Assembly: GCF_030272615.1 (NCBI RefSeq) | Contig: NC_081414.1 | Span: 822,737,896 to 822,801,895 of the forward strand | Length of the DNA: 64,000 nt | Direction of reading: 5' to 3' | Origin: Cryptomeria japonica | Taxonomy: Eukaryota > Streptophyta > Pinopsida > Cupressales > Cupressaceae | In this document: positions 48,571 through 59,799 of the stretch, piece by piece | Numbering within the stretch: position 1 is the first letter of the stretch | How the letters are laid out: each line of letters starts with the position of its first letter | Position numbers and translations under genes: made by a program | The notes under the pieces: model-generated | Told to the model about the DNA's origin: nothing | Seen by the model: the letters and a program-made list of their open reading frames with translations, nothing else | Database searches by the model: none

Positions 48571-49920
48571 TTATCCCTAAATCTAAATGAACATTACACT
48601 AAATTAAACCGTAAGAACCAACTTTAACCAAATTTGACTCTAAATATATGAACCCTAACTATAATATTCAACCAAATTGAACCCTATCCTGAAACAAAAT
48701 TAAACAACACCACCCCTAAACATAAGTGGACATGAAAACAAATTCAAACCTAACTCCAAACCAAATTCAACCCTAACCCTAATACTAAATTAAAGTTGAA
48801 ACCAAATTTGAAACTTATTGAAAGCCCTAAAATGAATTTAATTGTAACCCTAACCCAAAAACCAAACCAAATTAAACTATAAACCTAAACCAAGTTGAGG
48901 ACTAACCATAAAACTAATTACACATTAGATCATTTAAATAAACCCTACTGTATCCTAACAATAATCCTAACCTTAACCCTTAACCCTAACCCTAACCCTA
49001 TCCCTAACCCTAACCCTAACCCTCTAATGTAAACCTTAAGCCTAACCGCAACCCTCCAATATAAACCTTAACCTTAACCCTAACCATGATGAAAATCCAA
49101 ACCCTAGACATTAACTTAACCCTAACAATAATGTAAACCCTAACCATAATCCTAACCCTAACCCTTAACCCTAACCCTAGGAATAATCCTAGCCAGAACC
49201 CTAAATCCTAAGCATAACCACAATCTTAACCCTAACCAATTTGTAAATGCAAACCCTAACCATTAACCTAACCCTAAAAGTGATGCAAACCATAAGTATA
49301 ACCCTAACTCTAACCCTTAACTCTAATTCTAACCCTATGATATAAACCCTAACCCTACACATAATCCTAACCATAACCATAAATCCTAAGCCTAAATAAA
49401 ATCTTAACCCTAACCCAACCTATGACCCTGACCCTAACCATTAACCTAACCCTAACAATGATGTAAAATCTATCTATAATCCTAACCCTAACCCTTAGCC
49501 CTAACCCTAACCCTATGATATAAACCATAACAATAGACATAACCCTAATAATAATTCTAAATATTAAGCCTAAACATGATCTTATACTTAACCATAACCC
49601 TAACCATGATGCCAATCCAAACCCTAACCATTAACCAAATCCTAACAATGATGTAAACCCTAACTACAATCCTAATTATAACCCTAACCCTGTGACATAA
49701 ACCCTAACCATAATCGTAAATCCTAATCCTAACCCGAAACTTAACCCTAACCCTAATCATTATGTAAATCAAAACCCTAACAATTGACTTAACCCTAACA
49801 ATGATGTAAACCCTAACTATAACCCTAGCTATCTATAAATTATTTTTATCACCTCAAAATTTGGTCACTAATTAAACTACACTAACTCTTAGAATTAACC
49901 TAATTAATTGAACTGTAACT

Positions 49921-50295
49921 CTAAACCAAATCAAATCCTAACCCTAATAGAAACACAAAATGAACCTTAATCCTTATTGAATTAGGCCTACTATTTTGAA
50001 CCAAATCAAATCCTAACCCTAATAGCAACCCAAAACGAACCCTAATCCTTATTGAATTACACCTACTATTTTGAACCAAATCAAATCCTAACCCTAATAG
50101 CAACCCAAAAAGAACCCTATTCCTTATTGAATTAGGCCTACTATTTTGAGCCAAATCAAATCCTAACCCTAATAGAAACCAAAAGGAACCCTAATCCTTA
50201 TTGAATTAGGCCTACTATTTTGAACTGAATCAAATCCTAACCCTAATAGTAAACCAAAATGAACCCTAATCCTTATTGAATTAGGGCTACCATTT
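49921..50295. repeat. 75-bp tandem repeat, five copies
   Basis: The phrase CAAATCCTAACCCTAATAG starts at 49932, 50007, 50082, 50157 and 50231, so the period is 75, 75, 75 and 74 bp. Each unit also has CCTTATTGAATTA(G)G and CTACTATTTTG. Confidence 0.92.
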
Positions 50296-50448
50296 TGATC
50301 CCAATCTAACTATAATTCTAAATCTAGAACTAAACCAAATGGAATCCCAAATCTAACACTGTACCAATCAAAAATATATAACTATACAACAATATATAAT
50401 TTGAAATTATTTTAATTTCATGTCTTCAATTAAACACTGCGACCGCTA

Positions 50449-50608
50449 CTAGCTTATATATATTTAATAATATATATAGAATAAGCCAAGAGATATCCTT
50501 CTCGAGGTCCCTATTGCACTTTAATGTTGATAAATTAATAAAAAATAGGCACCTCAAGAAGGATATCTCTTGGCTTATTCTATATATTATTAAATATATA
50601 TAAGCTAG
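50449..50608. repeat. Near-perfect palindrome, about 58-bp arms
   Basis: CTAGCTTATATATATTTAAT at 50449 pairs with ATTAAATATATATAAGCTAG ending at 50608. The arms include GCCAAGAGATATCCTTCT and its complement, with a 43-bp loop. A shortened copy of one arm and loop lies at 47300-47365. Confidence 0.88.
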
Positions 50609-51480
50609 TTTTAATTAAGCCGAGAGGCTTCTAAAATCACAGCAAATTTATGCATCAACATTTGAAGGTTTTCAATTAATTTACATTGTTACTCATTAAT
50701 ATAGGACTAATATATTATCTAATATATAATTAATATATTATATAATATAAGATTAATATACTATATAATGAAACCATTATTGAGACGGTTTCGTGGGATT
50801 GAGTGATTAAAAATTGGAGAAACTGTTTTGTTCTACTCTTCGAATTGAAATCTTGTGAATTTCAAAGAAGGGATCAATTACACAACAAAAACAGGTATGT
50901 GAATTTGTTTTAATAGAATTTAGTTTTCTGACTCCCAGTTTTCTCATAAACTAACTCGTGTTTTTTATTGTTATTGGACTCTATTCCAATAATAGAGAGA
51001 GTCTACTAGGTGGCTTAAACAACTTCAACATCCTTTTCAGATAGAGGTATGTGATTTTTCCTCAGGCTATACCTATCATTTTTTTTATCCTTTCTAAATA
51101 CTTTATATCCAGTAACCATCGTATATTTCTTCATTGCAATACTTCATAAATTCTTTCCTAGGGATGAATCATTTCCTTTTGTATAGTTGGAGTCATCAAT
51201 GTTCATATTTGTTTTATGATTTCAAGATTGCGATTTGTGTGGGGTGAAGAGTGTACCCAGCCAAATATTTCCCAGGTTGGGTTGGTCTCAACCTCCATTG
51301 CTAGTCCTTATGCCTTTTATCAATCTTACTGCCCAACCAATTAAGTTTCCCTGGAAATATTTTCTCCAGTCTTACATGGTGTTCATCTATGCCTCCATGA
51401 ACTCATATAGATGTGAAGGATTCTCATAAATGCTTACTACTTCAAATTTGTGTGGAGGTTTCTAGAACAAATACATTTTA

Positions 51481-51613
51481 AGCATATACTGCAATTGTGG
51501 TCTTCCATGAAAACATAATTCATCGAGCCATTCTATTAAACAACTCACAAGTCTGTGTATGCTTCCACATTTTACATGCATGTCAACCAATGCAATAGCA
51601 ACTACAACATCTT
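51481..51613 (-). pseudogene. PPR gene fragment, copy 1
   Basis: The minus strand reads DVVVAIALVDMHVKCGSIHR, then after a one-base shift LFNRM followed by SWKTTIAVYA. This is the core of a plant pentatricopeptide repeat (usual form ALVDMYAKCGSI...A..LFDRMP...SWTTMI.GYA). Only about one motif is kept, with a stop in it. Confidence 0.75.
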
Positions 51614-52631
51614 CCTATAAACATTTATCCTCTCTGTGAGGTTTAGAAGACCATGCATATTTCGTCCTCCCTCCCATTGTCTCACAGGAAAATTTGTCAA
51701 TACCATTTTTAAGCCGAGAGGCTTCTACAATCATAGCAAATTTATGCGTCAACATTTAAAGGTTTTCAATTAATTTGACGGTCAGTCGAGAGTTTTCAAT
51801 TAATTTACATTGTTACTCATTAATATAAGATTAATATATTATCTAATATATGATTAATATATTATATAATATAAGATTAATATACTATATAATGAAACCA
51901 TTATTGAGACAGTTTCACGAGATTAAGTGATTAAAAACTGCAGAAACAGTATTGTTCCACTCTTCGAATTGAAATCTTGTGAATTTAAAAGAAGGGATCA
52001 ATTACACGGCAAAAACAGGTATGTGAATTTGTTTTAATAGAATTTAGTTTTCTGACTCCCAGTTTTCTCATAAACTAACTCATGTTTTTTATTGTTAATG
52101 GACTCTAGTCCAATAATAGAGAGAGTCTACTAGGTGGCTAAAAACTTCAACATGCTTTTCAGATAGAGGTATGTGATTTTTCCTCTCGCTGTACCTATCA
52201 CTTTTTTTATCCTTTCTAAATACTTTATATCCAATAGCCATCATATATTTCTCCATTGCAATACTTCATAAATTCTTTCCTATGGATGAATCGTTTCCTT
52301 TTGTATAGTTGGAGTCATCAATGTTCATATTTGTTTTATGATTTCAAGATTGTGATTTCTATGGGGTGAAGAGTGTACCCAGCCAAATATTTCCCAGGTT
52401 GGGTTGGTCTCAACCTCCCTTGCTAGTCCTCACACCTTTTATCAATCTTGTTGTCCAAGCAATTAAGTTTCCCCGAAAATATTTTCTCCAGTCTTACATG
52501 GTGTTCATGTATGCCTCCATGAACTCATATGCCTTATTCCAAGGCTCACACATTTATACAGATGTGAATTATTCTCGAAAATGCTTACTACTTCAAATTT
52601 GTGTGGAGGTTTCCAGAACAAATATATTTTA

Positions 52632-52763
52632 AGCATATACTGCAATTGTGGTCTTCCATGAAAGTAGATTTCATTGAGGCATTCTATTAAACAACTCACA
52701 AGTCTATGTATGCTTCCACATTTTACATGCATGTCAACCAGTGCAATAGCAACTACAACATCT
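52632..52763 (-). pseudogene. PPR gene fragment, copy 2
   Basis: Same as copy 1 in the next array unit: ADVVVAIALVDMHVKCGSIH, shift, LFNRMPQ-NLLSWKTTIAVYA. This unit also shows a longer flanking GGCTCACACATTTATACAGA segment that copy 1 lacks. Confidence 0.78.
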
Positions 52764-53789
52764 GCCTATAAACATTTATCCTCTCTGTGAGGTTTAGGAG
52801 ACCGCGCATATTTCTTCCTCCCTCGCATTGTTTCACAGGAAAATTTGTCAAATACCATTTTTAAGCCGAGGGGATTCTACAGTCATAGAAAAAGGTTTTC
52901 AATTAATTTCATGGTCAGTCGGGAGTTTTCAATTAATTTACATTGTTACTCATTAATATAAGATTAATATATTATCTAATATATGATTAATATATTATAT
53001 AATATAAGATTAATATATTATATAATATAAGATTAATATACTATATAATGAAACCGTTATTGAGATGGTTTCACGGGATTGAGTGATTAAAAATTGGAGA
53101 AACCGTATTGTTCCACTCTTCGAATTGAAATCTTGTGAATTTCAGATAAGGGATCAATTACACAGCAAAAACAGGTATGCGAATTTGTTTTAATAGAATT
53201 TAGTTTTCTAAGTCCCAGTTTTTTCATAAACTAACTCGTGTTTTTCATTGTTACTAGACTCTATTCCAATAATAGAGAGAGTCTACAAGGTGACTTAAAC
53301 AACTTCAACATCCTTTTTAGATAGAGGTATGTGATTTTTCAGCAGGCTGTACCTATCATTTTTTTTATCCTTTCTAAATACTTTATATCCAATAGCCATC
53401 GTATATTTCTCCATTGTAATACTTCATAGATTCTTTCCTGTGGATGAATAGTTTCCTTTTGTATAGTTGGAGTCATCAATGTTCATAATTGTTTTATGAT
53501 TTCAAGATTGCGATTTGTGTGGGGTGAAGAGTGTACCCAACCAAATATTTCCTAGGTTTGGTTGGTCTCAACTTCCCTTGCCAGTCCTCACGCCTTTTAT
53601 CAATCTTGGTGCCCAAACAATTAAGTTTCCCTGGAAATATTTTCTCTAGTCTTACATCGTGTTCATCTATGCTTCCATGAACTCATATGCCTTATTCCAA
53701 GGCTCACACATTTATATAGATGTGAAGGATTCTCAGAAATGCTTACTACTTCAAATTTGTGTCGAGGTTTCTAGAACAAATACATTTTA

Positions 53790-53922
53790 AGCATATACTA
53801 CAATTGTGGTCTTCCATGAAAGCAGATTTCATTGAGGCATTCTATTAAACAACTCACAAGTCTGTGTATGCTTCCAAATTTTACATGCATGTCAACCAGT
53901 GCAATAGCAACAACAACATCTG
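53790..53922 (-). pseudogene. PPR gene fragment, copy 3
   Basis: ADVVVAIALVDMHVKFGSIH with Cys to Phe, then the same one-base shift and in-frame stop as copies 1 and 2 (LFNRMPQ, stop, NLLSWKTTIVVYA). Sharing the same shift and stop shows that the fragment was already dead before it was amplified. Confidence 0.78.
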
Positions 53923-54004
53923 CCTATAAACATTTACCCTCTCTATGAAGTTTAAGAGACCATGCATATTTCTTCCTCCCTCCCAGTTTGTCAATACCAT
54001 TTTT

Positions 54005-54558
54005 AAGCTAAGAGGCTTCTACAATCACAACAAATTTATGCGTCAACATTTGAAGGTTTTCAATTAATTTACATTGTTACTCATTAATATAAGATTAATA
54101 TATTATCTAATATATGATTAATATATTATATAATATAAGATTAATAAACTATATAATGAAACCGTTATTGAGACGGTTTCGGGGGATTGAGTGATTAAAA
54201 ATTGCAGAAATCGTATTGTTCCACTCTTCGAATTGAAATCTTGTGAATTTCAGAGAAGGGATCAATTACACAGAAAAAAAAGGCATGTGAATTGATCCCT
54301 TCTCTGAAATTCACAAGATTTCAATTCGAAGAGTGGAACAATATGGTTTCTCTAATTTTTAATCAATCAATCCCACGAAACCGTCTCAATAATGATTTCA
54401 TTATATAGTATATTAATCTTATATTATATAATATATTAATCTTATATTAATGAGTAACAATGTAAATTAATTGAAAACTCCCGACTGACCGTCAAGTTAA
54501 TTGAAACCTTCAAATGTTAACGGATAAATTTGCTGTGATTGTAGAAGCCTCCGGGCTT
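54005..54558. repeat. Inverted repeat ending the tandem array
   Basis: The partial fourth unit (54005-54267) is followed after a 22-bp loop by an inverted copy (54290-54558), from AATTGATCCCTTCTCTGAAA to AGAAGCCTCCGGGCTT. The inverted arm contains the CTCCCGACTGACCGTCAAG segment that unit 4 lacks but units 2 and 3 have in direct form. Confidence 0.88.
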
Positions 54559-55770
54559 AATAATAAGTTTAATGATATTTTCTCACTATGTAAAACGATC
54601 AAAACAAATATGTTTCAACGGTGGCCATATTCAAACATTACATTAGTGGAGGTATTAAATTTGCGATATGGAGGACACATTATTCTTGAAAACAATTAAG
54701 ACTGGTTAGTTTTGTTGACACTAATAATGACTGCGCTGTACGGACCAAAGTCAAAGGATTAACCTGAATTCAAGAAAAACAAGGTATTGCAACAGTCTTC
54801 AAGTAGCAAAACAACTAGAAGTACCTATTCCCACGTTATTGGCGAATGGAAGAATAGGCCCCACAATGTAGCGAGATCCAAAAATGAACAAAAGAGACAC
54901 GGGCGAATTCCAAAACTAGGAATGTCGGAAAAAGTAAAGACAGGCAAGGGGAATGCCCTATAATTGAGGATAGTAGGTCCACAAAAACAAATGGAAATGG
55001 TTATGCAGCAGATAAAATGACAACTATCTTGTAATTTTTAATTTAATTTATTTAATAAATGGAAAAAGGTCAACATATTTATTTAATCACCTTTGCATAG
55101 CACTTTGTGGGAATAGGGAGGTCAAATGTATTTCTTCTCGTGAACCCTAATTGTGTCATATTGGATGAAGCTGCTTAAACTGCTAGTCGGGTTGGGCAAT
55201 TCTCTTAAACATCTTGTATGCATCATTTGGGTTATGAAATCTTAATGGTGAATCGTTTTTAACAAATGAATGACATGAAATAGATTCAACTCAAATTAAA
55301 CTTAAATCGACAATGTTCCCAAAGATTCCATAAACGGACAACTGTAAATTTAAGCAGAAAGTGCATCCGAGGATTCAGGAAAAGAGCAGGAGGATGATAA
55401 ACTTATTGCACAACTCGCTAGCATTCAGTGAGAGGGTTCTTTCAAGATACGGCGTGTGATCATTTTGTTGCAAAAATCCATGAACGGACAACTGTAAATT
55501 TAGTCTCCACGGCGGAGACGTCACTGCCTAATTTTATTTCAAGATTTTCAAAATTAATATGAATTCATATGATTTGGGTAGATCTGTGGATTTCTCTTCA
55601 TAAATTAATTTTTGCTGGCGTATATTCGTAAATATATTTTTTTTTATTTTGCTTGAGAGACACTTCAGCTTCACAAGAAGTAAAAATTGCTATTTTTTCA
55701 AGAAACACAGTTATCTATTAAATACAGTGCCAGATTTAATTTCTTTTTGCCTTTTCTCTGAACATTTTTA
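54559..55770. other. Unassigned low-repeat DNA
   Basis: A 61-codon ORF at 54514-54699 overlaps the inverted repeat and has no known motif. GAACGGACAACTGTAAATTT recurs at 55335 (as AAACGG...) and 55482. A near-palindrome GTCTCC-ACGGC-GGAGAC with ACGT core sits at 55503-55524. Confidence 0.4.
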
Positions 55771-55777
55771 AATACAC

Positions 55778-55785
55778 TATATAAA
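55778..55785 (+). promoter_or_regulatory. Candidate TATA box
   Basis: CTATATAAACC is a good plant TATA box. About 260 bp upstream is a GACGTCAC element of the bZIP-binding type. The first ATG downstream (55849) opens only 28 codons with a CATCTCCACCAGCAAG repeat, so a spliced or non-coding transcript would be needed. It points toward, and would run antisense to, the minus-strand exon at 56051. Confidence 0.35.
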
Positions 55786-56050
55786 CCCGACGGCAGAGAT
55801 TACATAAAAGCTGACCAGGAAGACTGAAACGGAAGCACCCTAAGCAAAATGGTCATCAGAGAAACATCTCCACCAGCAAGCAAACACATCTCCACCAGCA
55901 AGAAAACAAGCCAAAACACCATTAAAAGAACTTAAATCCGACTTCCCTGAGCAAGATGAATCATCTGCTAAGAGGAACACACACCTGCTACAGCAGATAA
56001 ACCTGACATAACACAGCTATACAAGCAAGGAAACAAGACAAAACAGCAAT

Positions 56051-56332
56051 TTATGCTTTGTTTTCAACACCATTAAGTTTGCTTATGGCTTTCATGGCAA
56101 GAAGAGCATAAACTATGATTACTGAAAACACAACTAAGAAGAAAAGGCATTTCTGGCCCGAGCAACCGATAACTATGGTAGTTGGATAGTTACTCGGGAG
56201 TTCCTCTGATTTCAATTCCTCTTCCTTGCACATTATTTTCTCCTTCTGCTTTACAAGTACACTAAAATATTCTGAGCTTCCACTGTCCATGACACAGCTA
56301 GTTACTGTCCTTAAACTATCAATCAAAAACAT
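56051..56332 (-). CDS. Candidate last exon of an unknown membrane-anchored protein
   Basis: The minus-strand frame ends with the stop at 56051. A hydrophilic, Glu/Lys-rich part (KQKEKIMCKEEELKSEELP) is followed by a single membrane segment, CLFFLVVFSVIIVYALLAM, and a short basic tail, the layout of a C-terminally anchored protein. A TTTTTGATTGATAG acceptor-like site lies near 56310. Candidate upstream coding lies at 56442-56620 (ATGGCCGATTCTGAG before a GTAGGG donor; then VANVTSTSKEVSRKAEQQAP after TTTCCGTAG), but I could not join the phases cleanly. No homology is recognised. It is among the few stretches here with no transposon signature. Confidence 0.4.
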   Translation of the reverse strand: MFLIDSLRTVTSCVMDSGSSEYFSVLVKQKEKIMCKEEELKSEELPSNYPTTIVIGCSGQKCLFFLVVFSVIIVYALLAMKAISKLNGVENKA

Positions 56333-56389
56333 TGAATTTACTTGTACTAAACTGCTTTTAATATTGAAATAATTGGGAATACAATTAAA

Positions 56390-57310
56390 TTTTTTAAAAA
56401 ACTGGCAAAAATCTCAAGAAAGATTAACATTTACCCTCTTCGACAACGGGAGCTTGCTGTTCTGCCTTTCGGGACACTTCTTTACTTGTAGATGTTACGT
56501 TAGCTACCTACGGAAATTGATCAGAACATACATTAATTTATCCCTCAATACCGATTCATGCATATCAGTTGAATAGATCGATTCATTTAACTGGATTTCC
56601 CTACCTCAGAATCGGCCATATTGGATATCAATTCAAAACTTTTTACAGTACATTAAGATCTTTACCAAAGCCTTTCGCTGGCTCAATCTTGATGCTTTAG
56701 GCACTACATATTCATGAGAAACCTGGCCAAGCCTGCACATAGAGAGGTCGGTGAGAAACAATAATGGAGAGCGCAACCTTTTCACATTTTTAAACACCTT
56801 TTTCCTAGAAGTTGCTACGTCACGAACTTCATCGGAAAACGCATACTCATTATTATTTGCAGTTCCGGTCGTGCTTCTGTTAATTTGCAGTGACTGCAGT
56901 GCCCTGCTGGATTCTGGGGTTGATATTTTTACCACTAGATGCAGTGTCCTCTCGGATATTTGCAGTAGAATCAGTGCTCGGCCGTATTTCTGTAAATTTG
57001 ATGAAACTGATCAGAACTTTCATTAACTTTTTCCCCGCTACCGATTCATAAATATGTTATCATACATATCAGATGAACAGATCGATTCATTTGAACGGAA
57101 TTCTTACCTCGCAAATGGCCATATCAGATTATCAGTAAAATTTATCCCAAATCCTTTTCGCTGGCTCAATCTTGATGCTTTACGCACTATAAATTCATAC
57201 AATACAAGTAACCCTTGGATTTATACAAAACCAGGCCAAGCCTACACATAGAGATATCTGTAAAAGGCATTGATGGAGAGCGTAACCATTTTACGTTTTT
57301 ATTCCAGGAA
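56390..57310 (-). repeat. Tandem duplication (about 490-500 bp) covering candidate first exons
   Basis: Matched pairs: TTCGCTGGCTCAATCTTGAT at 56671 and 57160; CGATTCATTT...CCTACCTC/CTTACCTC at 56579 and 57082; TGATCAGAAC at 56518 and 57008. On the minus strand each copy has ATGGCC-N6-GAG followed by GTAGGG or GTAAGA, a start codon with five residues before a splice donor (MADSE and MAICE). In the upstream copy an open 130-codon frame follows from an acceptor-like TTTACAG near 56988. This looks like a duplicated first exon or the ends of two tandem genes. Confidence 0.45.
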
Positions 57311-59799
57311 CTTGGTACGAACATTCGCAGAACTTAGGAAGCATATGTTCTTCAATTATACTTCTGCTCATGGGTACGATGTAGCATTTGCAGAAGACAT
57401 TTGCTGTAGCGGCAATTTCTATGCTGCAAAATGTCTATAGACAAAACAAATTCTCTAGACAATTCCGTATTCCTCCGTGAGATGTTATAAAGACGTTATA
57501 AAGAGATGTTGTAAAGTTACTCATTTAGGTATTTTTTATTTATTGCAATATAGGTATCTTCAAATTTACGCAGACAAAAATGGGCCTTCCGCTCTTTTGG
57601 GTGAACCGCAGTGTTCGACGTACCTGTCATGTCATTGCCGGTCGCTGATCTTCACAGCCACCGCATTTTGATTGAGGACAATTCAATTTACTGTTGGAGA
57701 TTTTGTATGCAACTCCAACATGTTTCAGTCACTTCTTTTATTGATGGATTCTAAAAGCAGTAATATGCTTTTTGTCTTGTTCTGGGGACTGCGTTTTGCT
57801 CTTATGGTCATGGTACTGTTACTGGTCCTGTATGTCTATTTGGGATTTTCCCATCTTTATAACATCTAGATTTTGAAGGTTAATCAATTATTATTCATTA
57901 ATATATCTACATTATTTAATTAATAAGAATATATCAAATAATAAGTTTCTTTTAACGTCTTAAAAATTAGACAATGGTTCAAATTTTATAGTAACATCAT
58001 AAGATACTTGAATACATCTTTTCTAAATCGAAGGTTTCTTTTATTTTTAAAGGAACGTCAAATAATTATCTACACAAGTAAATTATGTTCAACTCTAAGT
58101 ACAATTATTTATTTAATCTTAATTTTCAATTTTGTTAATTATATATTGCAAATAAAATTATTTATATACATTAAGTTTCTACAATTCATATGATTGGAAT
58201 ATATTATTATAAATATATGAACAAAAAATGTACAAATTTAAGCTAGAAGCTTGCACACATATATTATAACATTTTACTTAGAATAAGTATTTATGTGTAA
58301 AGTAATGATGCAAAATTTTTGATTAATTTCTTTTTAAAACTATTTATTATCATTCTTACGGACCAAATAATCTTATCTTTTATTACAACCTTCACATTCT
58401 TTAGAATATGTAATAATAAATACTACACAATCTATAAGTAAAATAACACACTATCACTCACATAACAAAGATCTTTGAATGCAAGTTCCAATTAAAAACA
58501 CGATTTACCATACTACCAAAATTGTAATTTTTCACCTTTTAAGTAATAATTAATTATCAATTTTAAGTATAATATTTGTAATTATTTCAATTTTTTTAAA
58601 ATTATTTATTGCAAATTAGAGTACTAGTTAATATTAAACGTGGATACCTCCCTCTTCAATCTTAAACATCAATGACTATACTTTTAGTTATTGTTTGATA
58701 GTGAATTTGTCCAACTTTAAGCATTTCTCTTCATTTTTTCAAATTATTGATTATCAATAATAAATATTCATTAATGAGGTGAGATGATAAACCTTATTCA
58801 ATAGTTATAATATGATCATCAAATATTGTAATAAGAAAAAAAAAATGTTTGTATATTAAAAAACTAGATTTAGGGTATAAAGAGGCTATTATCAAAATGA
58901 GCACATTTTTTGCTAGAAATAACCTTTTTGAAAGGAAACTTAAATACAAAGAAAACAACATGAAAAAAGGAGGAGGATCCACTAAGGAATCCTAGAGAAC
59001 TAATCATTAATGCCCATATTGACAATAAAGAGCCCACTAATCCCTCTTCACCTCCACCTATAATTTCTACCTATATACTTTTTTATTGATGTGAATAATT
59101 TTGAGAACTTGTTTCAATTTTTCATGGTCAAAGTCATCCCAATTAGTAGCATTCTAGTTGAAATATCCTTTAGAAATCCATTTAGATAGATAGTCATCCA
59201 CCCTATTCCACTCTTTAGGTATATACAAAAAAAAATTAGAATCAAAATTTGTTAAAAACATGGATGGGAGACACTTGGAGTTGTGCGTCATGGCCTAGGG
59301 AATCATTGCCCTAGCTTTATCCTCTACTCACATTTTTGTCTTGTGTGTGGGTTCTTGAGGGGTGTTAGTTGAGTGCATAGGGTGTGGGTGTCTGCATCAT
59401 GAGTGTGTGGGGTTTATTGGTAATATTTCTATTTTTGTCTAGGGTGTTTGAGGTGTGCTAGGGAATACCTTGTTTCAACATGAGTTGTTTTATCTTTGGT
59501 ATCATTTTTTGGGGTTGACTATGGATTCATTTAGAGGTTTGAGTGAGAAATTGGATGTTTATTTTCATGACCTATTTTGATCGAGATTAATTTGTCCCCA
59601 TCCATGAATGTGTGCACCCAATTCTTTTTCAAAATGCCATGATAGGAGGGGGATAATTTCAATATGGATTCCCTTGAATTTTTTAATTGAATGGATGCCT
59701 TGAGAGAAGCCAAGCTCATTCGGTTTTGCTAATTCAACTAGACTTGATAGTAGAGAATGCCACATATTTGACTAATCATTTTTTAATTTGTTAGCTTAT
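57311..59799. other. AT-rich DNA, no supported gene
   Basis: A 65-codon hydrophobic ORF at 57672-57869 lacks any known motif and looks fortuitous. From 57870 to 59250 the sequence is very AT-rich. From about 59270, G/T-rich sequence (GTGTGGGTTCTTGAGGGGTG) probably belongs to the 5' part of the LINE relic that follows. Confidence 0.4.

Larger units (their letters stand above)
45400..50345. repeat. Degenerate interstitial telomere-like repeat block
   Basis: Across nearly 5 kb the plus strand is dominated by CCCTAA, CCCTAAA and one-step variants, often as CTAACCCTAACCCTAACCCT (best runs near 48975-49025, 49145-49190 and 49480-49515). Hexamer CCCTAA spacing is at least as common as the plant heptamer CCCTAAA. 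The array is interrupted by inverted repeats, a retroelement remnant (48126-48420) and a 75-bp tandem array. Within 49080-49840, phrases such as AACAATGATGTAAA recur every 140-190 bp, indicating a higher-order repeat. It is not a chromosome end, since unique and transposon sequence flanks both sides. Confidence 0.85.
50617..54284. repeat. Tandem array of about 1.1-kb units, three full and one partial
   Basis: Units begin with AAGCCGAGAGG or a variant at 50617, 51711, 52863 and 54005 (periods 1,094, 1,152 and 1,142 bp). Each carries the same order: an AT-rich TAATATATTAT section, a GAAACC(A/G)TTATTGAGA box, CTTCGAATTGAAATCTTGTG, AATAGAGAGAGTCTAC, GGGTGAAGAGTGTACCCA and, on the minus strand, a PPR fragment. 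Small insertions distinguish units: TCAGTC(G)GGAGTTTTCAATT occurs in units 2 and 3 but not 1 and 4. Confidence 0.92.

Noticed and set aside
49921-50154. Minus-strand ORF with 25-residue repeats as a real protein
   Set aside because: The frame is a by-product of a 75-bp satellite derived from telomere-like motifs.
49920-50295. CRISPR-like array
   Set aside because: The units are contiguous 75-bp repeats without unique spacers, in plant nuclear DNA.
45400-50345. True chromosome end (telomere)
   Set aside because: The repeats are degenerate, switch strand and are flanked on both sides by kilobases of transposon and other DNA.
51235-52632. Plus-strand ORFs (64 and 88 codons) in the array units
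   Set aside because: They repeat with the array and lie antisense to the PPR-bearing strand; no motif supports them.
57672-57869. 65-codon hydrophobic ORF as a gene
   Set aside because: No start context, domain or exon structure; AT-rich DNA gives such ORFs by chance.
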